A stretch of 64,000 nucleotides of DNA from Bacillota bacterium (GTDB lineage: Bacteria > Bacillota > Clostridia > Lachnospirales > Lachnospiraceae): the NCBI GenBank assembly GCA_023411215.1, contig JAEYOY010000015.1, forward strand, positions 62,001 to 126,000, read 5' to 3'. The notes below the pieces were generated by a model that was given only the letters and a program-made list of their open reading frames with translations, did not search any database and had not been told where the DNA came from. A program made the translations under genes and the position numbers. This document shows positions 9,123-17,400 of the stretch, in pieces (position 1 is the first letter of the stretch; each line of letters starts with the position of its first letter).

Positions 9123-9366
9123 GGAAATTGTTATTAACATCCCTACGGGCTTAGAAGCCAGACCTGTTGCACTGCTTGTTCAAGTTGCAAGCCAATATGA
9201 ATGTAGTATTTATGTTGCCAGTAAAGAGAAGCGAGTAAATGCGAAGAGTATTATGGGTATGATGAGCATGGGTATTTCGGCCGGCGAGTCAGTTATTGTA
9301 ACCACAGATGGGCCTGATGAAAAAGCAGCAATTGAGAATATCGAAAAGTACTTGAGCAGCAAATAA
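9112..9366 (+). CDS. crh: Crh-like HPr paralogue with Glu at position 15
   Basis: An 84-aa HPr-fold protein. In HPr, His15 carries phosphate in the sugar phosphotransferase system; here the motif reads TGLEARPVALLVQ, so residue 15 is Glu. The regulatory serine is kept at exactly position 46 (NAKSIMGMMS). Bacillus Crh also lacks His15 (it has Gln) and lies after whiA, so position and residue pattern both fit a Crh-type co-regulator that works only through HprK-dependent Ser46 phosphorylation. It cannot be a PTS phosphocarrier. A genuine HPr must be encoded elsewhere. The symbol is assigned by analogy, not proven orthology. Confidence 0.8.
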   Translation: MITKEIVINIPTGLEARPVALLVQVASQYECSIYVASKEKRVNAKSIMGMMSMGISAGESVIVTTDGPDEKAAIENIEKYLSSK

Positions 9367-9426
9367 TTGAGATCAAGTGAGAAATCATAATATAGAGGTA
9401 TATTTAGGACTCGGATATTGATATGC

Positions 9427-9487
9427 ACCCCCTATAATCGGCAGTTTTCTAGTTTAGACTGTCTATTATAGGGGGTATATTTTTTTC
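9427..9487 (+). terminator. Strong intrinsic terminator after the HPr-like gene
   Basis: A long stem pairs ACCCCCTATAAT at 9427 with ATTATAGGGGGT ending at 9476, extended inward by GCAGT/ACTGT, and is followed by ATATTTTTTTC. It closes the murB-rapZ-whiA-crh transcription unit. Confidence 0.9.
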
Positions 9488-9489
9488 TG

Positions 9490-10018
9490 TCTTCTTTCTT
9501 TTTGCAGTACCAATGAGATTGTGTTTTTAAAAGCAATATCATTTCTGATTGAGGGAAAAATATTATTGCAGCTCTAAAAAAGCGTATAGCAAAGGAGAAT
9601 TGTGGTTTGTACCATCTTATCAAAGAAAGAAACTTATAGTTTATGGCTTAATTAATCCTAATTTGGGGAATAATAATGAGAGGGTTGAATAACGAAGGAG
9701 CTAGGTTTATTCTGACACCACGAGACAAACTGGAAATTATAAGAATGTAAAACTTTATTAATACTAATTACCACTAAATTAATATAATTGTAAGGAATTA
9801 TTGGTATTTCTGTGTTATACTGTCTTTGTAAGCAGGTTTGTCCGTATGCTTTAATATGATTTATTAGCAGATATGCGAAGTTGTTTGCAATTAATATGAT
9901 CAGATGAGAACAAGAAAATTGGAAATTTCATTACTTGTCTAACCGGTAGGAGCGTTAGCATCTTATGACGAGGAAGTATATTGTTTGAGGATTTCCAAGT
10001 TACAGAAAGAGGATCGAG
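9490..10018. other. Non-coding gap before the deacetylase gene
   Basis: About 530 nt of AT-rich sequence with no supported coding frame. Several TATACT- and TATAAT-like boxes occur but none has a convincing -35 partner at the right distance. Confidence 0.5.
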
Positions 10019-11449
10019 ATGTCAGAGCAGAATCAAAATAAACCCAAAAGAATAAGACCAGCGAGATTAATCAAGCTTGTACTACTAGAAATTATAATAC
10101 TGTTGGCTCTATTCGGATCATATCGGTGGTATGTCACAAAGAATGCAGAGGGTGATCGAGGGGGCAAGAATCAGAATCAACAACAGCCAGAACAGGTCAA
10201 TGAGGATGCGGAGCCTGTAGAGGAATTAACTCCTGAGGAGAAAGCAGCTCTTTTAGAACAGGAGCGGCTGCAGAAGGAGATTACGGAAAGGTCTGAGCTG
10301 ATTGCACAGGCTGACCGGTTAGCCTTGGGTTATGATTATGATGGCGCTATTAAGCTTATGAAAGAATACAAGGGATCTGAGGGAGACTACAAAGTATACC
10401 CCATGATCATGGAAGCAATCACCAGACTGGAAGGAGAACAAGCAGCATTAGTGCCGCTTGGAGGCTCTTATGCTTCCATCACTGAGATTAATCATATATT
10501 CTTTCATTCACTTGTGGCAGATAATGCAAAGGCCTTTGATGGTGATTATGATTCGACGGGTTACAATATGTATATGGCTACCACTTCGGAATTTTCAAAA
10601 TTAATGCAGAAGATGTATGAGGATGGGTACGTTCTTGTTAATATATCGGATTTAACTGAAAAAGTAAAGTTAGATGACGGGTCGACCGAGTATAGGGAAA
10701 ATAAAATTAATCTACGAGAAGGTAAGAAGCCCTTCGTTATATCCGTAGATGATGTGAGCTACTATGAGTATATGGATGGAGATGGCTTTGCTACCAGAAT
10801 CGTTCTGGATGACGAGGGCATGCCTACCTGTGAGATGTTGTCAGAGGATGGATCTACTATTACCGGGCCATTTGATGTAGTACCTATACTTGATGCCTTT
10901 GTGAAGGAGCATCCGGATTTCTCTTATCGGGGTGCCAAGGGACTCCTAGCTTTGACTGGTTATGAAGGGATTTTTGGATACCGAACCAATGACGAGGAAT
11001 CGCCAACCTATCAAAGTGATGTGGAGGCAGCAAAAAAAGTAGCTGAAGTATTGAAAGCCGATGGCTGGGAGCTTGCTTCCCATAGTTGGGGACATAAAAA
11101 TCTCCAGAAAATTGATATTGATCATCTGAAGAGAGACACAAACAGGTGGTTGAAGGAAGTAGCTCCGTTGATTGGTGGCAGTGACGTTTTGGTATTCCCT
11201 TTTGGCGTGGATTTTGAAACTACAGTGGGAACCTACTCCAGTGCTAAATATCAATTTCTCAAGGACAGCGGATTTAACGTATTCCTTGGTGTATATGGTA
11301 AGCCATGGATGCATATCAAGAAGGATTATGTAAGAATGACCAGACGACCCATTGACGGTCAAGCTATGCTGGAATTCCCGGAACGACTTACAGATTTGTT
11401 CTCTCCTGAGGAGATACTGGACCCGGAACGTCCGGCTAAGAACTGGTAA
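10019..11449 (+). CDS. Membrane-anchored polysaccharide deacetylase (CE4) family protein
   Basis: Predicted extracytoplasmic carbohydrate esterase, probably removing N- or O-acetyl groups from peptidoglycan or another wall polymer. One N-terminal membrane segment (residues about 19-37) is followed by an acidic, Gln/Glu-rich helical linker (about 45-105) and a NodB-like domain from about residue 165. Motif 1 is SVDDVSYY (Asp244/Asp245) and motif 2 is HSWGH (His355, His359), so the metal triad is present; FPFG lies in motif 3. The domain carries a large insertion, making 476 aa unusually long for CE4. GAGGATCG precedes the ATG. It stands alone between two terminators. Confidence 0.82.
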   Translation: MSEQNQNKPKRIRPARLIKLVLLEIIILLALFGSYRWYVTKNAEGDRGGKNQNQQQPEQVNEDAEPVEELTPEEKAALLEQERLQKEITERSELIAQADRLALGYDYDGAIKLMKEYKGSEGDYKVYPMIMEAITRLEGEQAALVPLGGSYASITEINHIFFHSLVADNAKAFDGDYDSTGYNMYMATTSEFSKLMQKMYEDGYVLVNISDLTEKVKLDDGSTEYRENKINLREGKKPFVISVDDVSYYEYMDGDGFATRIVLDDEGMPTCEMLSEDGSTITGPFDVVPILDAFVKEHPDFSYRGAKGLLALTGYEGIFGYRTNDEESPTYQSDVEAAKKVAEVLKADGWELASHSWGHKNLQKIDIDHLKRDTNRWLKEVAPLIGGSDVLVFPFGVDFETTVGTYSSAKYQFLKDSGFNVFLGVYGKPWMHIKKDYVRMTRRPIDGQAMLEFPERLTDLFSPEEILDPERPAKNW

Positions 11450-11505
11450 GCATATAACATTATACAGCAGCAAAGAATTTCCTTAATTATATATTCAACG
11501 GCGTG

Positions 11506-11535
11506 GGACTGAAGAGAAAACCTTCAGTCCTTCTT
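11506..11535 (+). terminator. Terminator after the deacetylase gene
   Basis: GGACTGAAG and CTTCAGTCC form a perfect 9-bp stem followed by TTCTT. Confidence 0.75.
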
Positions 11536-11536
11536 A

Positions 11537-11657
11537 CTTTATAGGAAAGTTCGTCCTATAAAGCAAAAAATGCTCCGCAAGGATGCGCACCTCGTGGCAA
11601 GGAAATTATTGCTTCACAATCCGTTCGAGCGCGAAAGAGTCAGCAAGCTGACTCTTT
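11537..11657. repeat. Cluster of small perfect palindromes
   Basis: CTTTATAGGA/TCCTATAAAG pair at 11537-11563, and AAAGAGTCAGC/GCTGACTCTTT pair with an AA loop at 11634-11657. The spacer between has no coding frame. Together with the adjacent terminator this makes a hairpin-dense patch. Confidence 0.6.
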
Positions 11658-11691
11658 GTTCTATATTAAGAGGAAATTCAATACCGTATGA

Positions 11692-11720
11692 TTGACAAGT
11701 ATACCTGGGTAGAATATTAT
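11692..11720 (+). promoter_or_regulatory. SigA-type promoter of dnaE
   Basis: TTGACA and TATTAT are separated by 17 nt. Transcription would start near 11727, giving dnaE a leader of about 235 nt that begins with the GTGTGAA repeat element. Confidence 0.75.
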
Positions 11721-11724
11721 AATA

Positions 11725-11828
11725 GTGTGAAAATAAAAAGCGATTTTCACACTTCCAGGTTTGTGTCTGCAGTCTTCAAAGTGTAAAAGACACACTTGTC
11801 ACAAACGAATTCAAGGGGTAATTCACAC
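11725..11828. repeat. Mosaic GTGTGAA hairpin repeat, copy 1 (dnaE leader)
   Basis: GTGTGAAAAT/ATTTTCACAC form a perfect hairpin at 11725-11752. A second stem, GTTTGTG/CACAAAC, spans 11759-11806. Then comes AATTCAAGGGGTA. The inner segment CTGCAGTCTTCAAAGTG recurs almost exactly in the copy at 46019, and the tail recurs at 30587. Confidence 0.65.
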
Positions 11829-11962
11829 AGGAAGAACTACGAAGTTTGCCCATTGGAGCTACTGAAATATTGATATAGATGTTATGAAATTAAACCTCGT
11901 ATATATTATTATGTAATAGACTTCAGTGATACATAGAATAGAATATGGGGAAGGAGGAAAAC

Positions 11963-14900
11963 ATGAATTTTACACATCTTCATTTACATACGGAATATAG
12001 CTTACTGGATGGCTCCGGTAAGATTAAAGAGATGGTGCACCGGGCGAAGGAGCTGGGAATGGATAGTCTGGCAATTACAGACCATGGAGTAATGTATGGT
12101 GTAATTGATTTCTATAAAGCTTGTCAGGCGGAGGGAATTCGGCCAATCATAGGCTGTGAGGTTTATGTTGCTCCGAATTCAAGGCTTGATCGAGAAATTG
12201 GCGCTTCCGAGGAACGCTATTATCACTTGATTTTACTTGCCGAGAATAACACCGGATATCAGAATTTAATGAAAATCGTCTCCAGAGGCTTTCTGGATGG
12301 CTTTTATTATAAACCCAGAATCGATTACGAGATAATGGAGCAATATCATGAAGGTATTATTGCTCTCAGTGCCTGTCTGGGCGGTGAGGTAGCTACCAAT
12401 CTAAGAAGAGGGTTTTATGCAGAAGCAAAGCTGGCGGCACTACGTCTTCAGGATACCTTCGGTAAGAATAACTTCTTTCTGGAGCTGCAGGATCATGGAA
12501 TACAGGAGCAGAAGAATGTTAACCAAGCGCTTCTTCGAATGTCTACCGAGACAGGGATAAAGCTTGTTGCAACCAATGATGTCCACTATACCTATGCAGA
12601 GGATGCAGACCCCCATGATATTCTGCTCTGTATTCAGACGCAGAAGAAGGTATCGGATGAAAACCGTATGCGTTATGAGGGAGGACAGTTTTACTTAAAA
12701 TCACCAGAGGAGATGTTAAACCTCTTTCCATATGCCAAGGAAGCCCTGGAGAATACCTACGACATCGCAAAAAGATGTAATGTGACCATTACCTTTGGTG
12801 AATATAAATTACCGGTTTACCCTGTACCGGCTCCCTATTCTGCCTTTGAATATCTTACCAAGCTGTGTAGAGAGGGACTGGAGGAACGATATCAGCCGGT
12901 GGGCGACGAGCTGTGGGAACGCCTGGATTATGAGCTTGAGACAATACGAAACATGGGTTTTGTTGACTATTTCTTAATTACCTGGGATTTTATTAAGTAT
13001 GCGAGAGATAATAATATCAGTGTCGGACCGGGGCGAGGCAGTGCAGCCGGTTCCATTGTATCCTATGCACTTCGTATCACGGATATAGATCCCATTAAGT
13101 ACAATCTTCTCTTTGAGCGTTTCCTCAATCCGGAACGTCTTACCATGCCTGATATTGATATTGACTTTTGCTTCGAGCGTAGGCAGGAGGTAATTGATTA
13201 TGTAACTAAGAAATACGGCAAAGATAAGGTGGTTCAGATTGTTACCTTCGGTACAATGGCCGCCAGAGGTGTCATCCGTGATGTCGGACGTGCACTTGAT
13301 CTACCATATGCACAGGTGGATACGGTGGCGAAGATGATACCGACAGAGCTCGGAATAACCATTGAGAAAGCATTAGTTGCAAATAAGGAGCTCAGCGCGC
13401 TTTATGAGACCAATGATGAGATCAAATATCTGATTGATATGTCGAAACGACTGGAGGGACTTCCAAGGCATACCTCCATGCATGCTGCCGGAGTTGTAAT
13501 CGGCAGAGAAAGTCTGGATGAATTTGTTCCCTTATCCCGTTCTGCCGATGATAGTATTACAACTCAGTTTCCGATGACCACACTGGAGGAGCTGGGGCTC
13601 TTAAAGATGGACTTCCTGGGACTTCGTACACTGACGGTGATACAGAATGCAGAAGTCTTGGTGAATAAGAAGAGACCAGCTGGGGATCGATTTGATATTA
13701 AGAAAATCGATTATAATGATGGAAAGGTTTATGATCTGATTGCCTCCGGTAAGACAGAGGGAATTTTTCAGCTGGAAAGTGCCGGGATGAAGAACTTTAT
13801 GAAGGAGCTTAAACCAAGAAATCTAGAGGATGTCATCGCGGGTATAGCTCTATATCGTCCAGGTCCGATGGAATTTATACCTAAGTATGTTAAGGGCAAG
13901 AACGAGGCTGGACACATCACCTATGAGTGCCCACAGCTGGAACCGATCCTTTCCCCCACCTACGGCTGTATCGTATATCAGGAGCAGGTTATGCAGATTG
14001 TGCGTGATCTGGCGGGTTATAGCTATGGCAGAAGCGATCTGGTTCGCCGTGCAATGTCAAAGAAAAAGGAATCGGTTATGATCAAGGAGCGCCAGAGCTT
14101 TGTCTATGGCAACGAAGAAGAAGGTGTACCCGGCTGTATCAAGAACGGAATTCCGGAGACTGTGGCAAACCATATCTACGATGAGATGATGGACTTTGCA
14201 AAATATGCCTTCAATAAATCTCATGCGGCGGCTTATGCTGTGGTATCCTATGAGACAGCTTACCTGAAATGCTATTACCCAGTGGAGTTTATGGCGGCGT
14301 TAATGACCTCTGTGATTGATAATCCCGGTAAGGTATCTGAATATATCTATACCTGCAGACAGATGGGTATTGAAATTCTTCCTCCGGATATCAATGAAGG
14401 AGATGCTATATTTACGGTGTCGGGTGGATCGATCCGGTATGCTCTGTCAGCAATCAAGGGTGTCGGAAAGCCGGTAATCGATGCGATTGTAGCAGAACGA
14501 GAGGAGAATGGTCTTTTCCTAAATCTGAAGGATTTTGCAACCAGGTTATCCGGGAAAGAGGTAAATAAGAGAACCGTTGAAAGCTTTATTAAGGCGGGCG
14601 TATTTGCCGGTCTTCATCCGAACCGGAGACAGCTGATGCTATGCTATGTTCAGATACTGGATGATATTGCGGCTGATAAGAAGAAGTCACTAACCGGACA
14701 GATGACCTTATTCGATTTTGCCGGTGAGGAAGAGAAGAATGATTATGAGATGAATATGCCGGACGTTGCTGAATACAGTAAGGATCAGCTCCTCGCTCTG
14801 GAGAAGGAGGTTCTGGGCATTTACGTCAGTGGGCATCCTTTGGAGGCATATGAGAATCGCATCAAGAAGAATGTGACAGCAAATTCCAATGATTTTAATA

Positions 14901-15451
14901 TCGATGAAGAGACGGACAGACCAAGGGTAGAGGATGGAAGGATTGAGATTATCGGTGGTATGGTCACCTCCAAGACAGTAAAGACTACTCGTAACAATAG
15001 TATGATGGCATTTATTACATTGGAGGATTTATTCGGTAATGTTGAGGTGATAATATTTCCGAAGGACTATGATAAATATAAATCCATGCTTGAGCCGGAT
15101 CAGAAAATCTTCGTCCGCGGCAAGGTTACTGTGGAAGAAGAGAAGGCAGCAAAGCTGATTTGTCAAGAAATTATTCCCTTTGACAGCATCCCACAGGAGG
15201 TATGGATCAAATACCCTAACCTGGAAGGCTTCCAAAAAGATGAGCAATCCTTGTATCATTTATTGGATCAGTATGATGGCAATGATAGTGTGGTTATCTT
15301 CTGCGAAGCTGAAAAATGTATTAAAAAACTTCCGAAAAGTAGAAATGTAAAGGCGGATAATGATTTAATCGGACAGCTGATTACAATATATACGGAAGAA
15401 AATGTGCGAATAACAGAAAAGAGTATTGAAAAATTAGGTAAAATAGATTAG
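11963..15451 (+). CDS. dnaE: DNA polymerase III alpha subunit, DnaE type
   Basis: Replicative family C polymerase. In Bacillota with PolC, DnaE is the primer-extending or lagging-strand enzyme. An N-terminal PHP domain (HLHLHTEYS) is followed by the polymerase core with catalytic aspartates in PDIDIDF near residues 395-401, SHAAAYAVVSYETAYLK, a helix-hairpin-helix region near residues 780-860 and an OB-fold near 985-1060. The ATG at 11963 is chosen because AAGGAGG lies 6 nt upstream; an in-frame ATG at 11945 overlaps that site. The 1162-aa length is normal for DnaE1/3. No exonuclease domain is inserted in the PHP region, as expected for DnaE rather than PolC. Confidence 0.96.
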   Translation: MNFTHLHLHTEYSLLDGSGKIKEMVHRAKELGMDSLAITDHGVMYGVIDFYKACQAEGIRPIIGCEVYVAPNSRLDREIGASEERYYHLILLAENNTGYQNLMKIVSRGFLDGFYYKPRIDYEIMEQYHEGIIALSACLGGEVATNLRRGFYAEAKLAALRLQDTFGKNNFFLELQDHGIQEQKNVNQALLRMSTETGIKLVATNDVHYTYAEDADPHDILLCIQTQKKVSDENRMRYEGGQFYLKSPEEMLNLFPYAKEALENTYDIAKRCNVTITFGEYKLPVYPVPAPYSAFEYLTKLCREGLEERYQPVGDELWERLDYELETIRNMGFVDYFLITWDFIKYARDNNISVGPGRGSAAGSIVSYALRITDIDPIKYNLLFERFLNPERLTMPDIDIDFCFERRQEVIDYVTKKYGKDKVVQIVTFGTMAARGVIRDVGRALDLPYAQVDTVAKMIPTELGITIEKALVANKELSALYETNDEIKYLIDMSKRLEGLPRHTSMHAAGVVIGRESLDEFVPLSRSADDSITTQFPMTTLEELGLLKMDFLGLRTLTVIQNAEVLVNKKRPAGDRFDIKKIDYNDGKVYDLIASGKTEGIFQLESAGMKNFMKELKPRNLEDVIAGIALYRPGPMEFIPKYVKGKNEAGHITYECPQLEPILSPTYGCIVYQEQVMQIVRDLAGYSYGRSDLVRRAMSKKKESVMIKERQSFVYGNEEEGVPGCIKNGIPETVANHIYDEMMDFAKYAFNKSHAAAYAVVSYETAYLKCYYPVEFMAALMTSVIDNPGKVSEYIYTCRQMGIEILPPDINEGDAIFTVSGGSIRYALSAIKGVGKPVIDAIVAEREENGLFLNLKDFATRLSGKEVNKRTVESFIKAGVFAGLHPNRRQLMLCYVQILDDIAADKKKSLTGQMTLFDFAGEEEKNDYEMNMPDVAEYSKDQLLALEKEVLGIYVSGHPLEAYENRIKKNVTANSNDFNIDEETDRPRVEDGRIEIIGGMVTSKTVKTTRNNSMMAFITLEDLFGNVEVIIFPKDYDKYKSMLEPDQKIFVRGKVTVEEEKAAKLICQEIIPFDSIPQEVWIKYPNLEGFQKDEQSLYHLLDQYDGNDSVVIFCEAEKCIKKLPKSRNVKADNDLIGQLITIYTEENVRITEKSIEKLGKID

Positions 15452-15493
15452 AATACTGTAGTCTTTAGTTGTGATGATGCGGAGGTAAATATA

Positions 15494-16465
15494 ATGGGAA
15501 ATATTAAAACAATCGGCGTGTTAACCAGTGGTGGTGATGCGCCCGGCATGAATGCTGCTATCAGAGCGGTAGTAAGAACTGCTTTGGCCGCAGGTTGCCA
15601 GGTAAAAGGTATCATGAGAGGATTCTTAGGACTCTTAGAGGAAGACATCATAGATATGGATGCAAGAAGTGTATCTGATATTATTCAAAGGGGCGGAACT
15701 ATACTGTATACGGCCCGTTGTTTAGAGATGCTGAAGCCTGAGGTTCAGGACAAGGCAGCAGATATCTGTAGAAAGCATGGTATTGATGGTTTGGTGGTTA
15801 TCGGCGGAGATGGTTCCTTTAAAGGAGCTCAGGTTTTGGCGAGAAGAGGCATTAATGCGGTTGGTCTTCCCGGAACCATTGATTTGGATATCGCCTGTAC
15901 GGATTACACCATTGGTTTTGACACTGCAGTGAATACGGCAATGGAAACAATTGATAAGGTAAGAGATACCTCAACTTCCCATGAAAGATGCAGCATTATA
16001 GAGGTTATGGGAAGACATGCAGGATTTATCGCTCTGTGGTGTGGTATCGCAAACGGTGCGGAAGAGATTCTTATTTCAGAGCGCTATGATTATGATGAGC
16101 AGAGAATCATCAATAATATCATTGAGAAGCGTAAGAAAGGCAAGAAACACTATATTATTGTAAATGCAGAAGGTGTTGGTGATTCTAATGGAATGGCTAA
16201 GAGAATTGAAGCAGCAACCGGGATGGAGACAAGAGCTACGATAATCGGTCATGCACAGAGAGGCGGAAGCCCTACCACCAGAGACCGTGTATATGCTTCT
16301 ATGATGGGCGCAAAGGCAGTGGACCTACTGGTAGCAGGTCATAGTAAGCGTATCGTAGGATATAAAGACGGTAAATTCATTGATTATGATATTGAAGAAG
16401 CATTGGCGATGAAGAAGGATGTTGATCAATATATGTATGATCTGTCCATCCGATTATCCAAGTAA
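15494..16465 (+). CDS. pfkA: ATP-dependent 6-phosphofructokinase
   Basis: Glycolytic enzyme converting fructose 6-phosphate to fructose 1,6-bisphosphate. N-terminal nucleotide-binding loop TSGGDAPGMNAAIR; GGDGSFKGA near residues 104-112, where Gly after the Asp indicates ATP rather than PPi as donor; active site GTIDLDI near 127-133; and ETRATIIGHAQRGG, which binds substrate. In the classical enzyme the active-site string is GTIDND; here the Asn is Leu while the catalytic Asp130 and following Asp are kept. It follows dnaE by 42 nt with GGAGG before ATG, so the pair is probably co-transcribed. Confidence 0.95.
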   Translation: MGNIKTIGVLTSGGDAPGMNAAIRAVVRTALAAGCQVKGIMRGFLGLLEEDIIDMDARSVSDIIQRGGTILYTARCLEMLKPEVQDKAADICRKHGIDGLVVIGGDGSFKGAQVLARRGINAVGLPGTIDLDIACTDYTIGFDTAVNTAMETIDKVRDTSTSHERCSIIEVMGRHAGFIALWCGIANGAEEILISERYDYDEQRIINNIIEKRKKGKKHYIIVNAEGVGDSNGMAKRIEAATGMETRATIIGHAQRGGSPTTRDRVYASMMGAKAVDLLVAGHSKRIVGYKDGKFIDYDIEEALAMKKDVDQYMYDLSIRLSK

Positions 16466-16550
16466 TTAGGGATTTCAATAAAGCGAAAATCCTTGTATGG
16501 ACTACGATTGGTATTTCCCTAAGGTAAATCCTTAGGGTCACCCATTGGTG
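16466..16550. repeat. Dispersed hairpin repeat, AAGGATTT family, copy 2
   Basis: AGGGATTT...AAATCCTT closes one hairpin. CCCTAAGG...CCTTAGGG gives a second, followed by CCCATTGG. The copy starts at the pfkA stop codon. Confidence 0.55.
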
Positions 16551-16635
16551 AGAACGCTATATTCTTTCAGACAGTGAGTGAAGCGAATAAGTTAGTATGA
16601 TGTATAAAGGAATATAGATGGTTGCGAGGTAGAAG

Positions 16636-16679
16636 AGGTTTTCACATAATGGATTCAACTATTATGGGAAAGCCTTTTT
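16636..16679 (+). terminator. Terminator downstream of pfkA
   Basis: AGGTTTTCACATAAT pairs imperfectly with ATTATGGGAAAGCCT and is followed by TTTTTGG. Confidence 0.65.
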
Positions 16680-16805
16680 GGTCATATACAAATATAAGAT
16701 GAAACAGTTAACTGTTCACTTGTCCTGAATTGGCGAATATAAGTTATTTGTATGGCCTCTTACCTCCAATGCGAACTGTTATAGACTTTGAATAGGAGGA
16801 GTTAT

Positions 16806-17237
16806 ATGTATCTTGTAAGCGCTTGTTTGGCAGGAGTGAACTGTAGATATGATGGGAAGGACAGTGCAGATGAGAGGGTAATGGAACTAGTTAATCAGGG
16901 TAAGGCAATTCCTGTCTGCCCGGAGCAACTAGGAGGCTTATCAACACCCAGAATCAGCTGTGAGCTGGTAAATCAAACCGGGGACAAGAAGATTATTAAT
17001 AAGGAGGGGACTGACCGCACCGAAGAATTTAAGCTAGGTGCAGAAAGAACCTTAGCAATCGCCAAGGCTTTAGGAGTCAGTAAGGCAATCATGAAATCCA
17101 AAAGTCCATCCTGTGGCTGTGGTCAGATTTATGACGGAACCTTCTCAGGAACATTAATCCCAGGCAATGGAATGGCAGTGGAGCTACTATTGCAGAATGG
17201 TATTGAGGTCATTACGGAAAAGGGTTTTCCGTTATAG
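16806..17237 (+). CDS. DUF523-family protein
   Basis: A 143-aa protein of the DUF523 family, of unknown biochemical role. The family pattern is complete: N-terminal SACLAGVNCRYDG, VCPEQLGGLSTPR and KSKSPSCGCGQIYDGTFSG. Conserved Cys residues suggest metal or cluster binding, which is inference. The ATG at 16806 is chosen because TAGGAGG lies 6 nt upstream; the frame also allows a TTG at 16788 that sits before this ribosome-binding site. The gene appears to be a single transcription unit between two terminator-bearing gaps. Confidence 0.9.
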   Translation: MYLVSACLAGVNCRYDGKDSADERVMELVNQGKAIPVCPEQLGGLSTPRISCELVNQTGDKKIINKEGTDRTEEFKLGAERTLAIAKALGVSKAIMKSKSPSCGCGQIYDGTFSGTLIPGNGMAVELLLQNGIEVITEKGFPL

Positions 17238-17400
17238 TTCAGCCTACCAAGCTATTGTTAAGACGAGGGAGGAAATGTTCCCATGGATGAGGCGTTCCCA
17301 TCTAAGGATATGAATTTAAATCTCTGAAATAATTCTTGAAAATAATTAATATTTGTTGTTACAATAGGAAGCACTATAATAAACGAAATGGGGAATGAGA

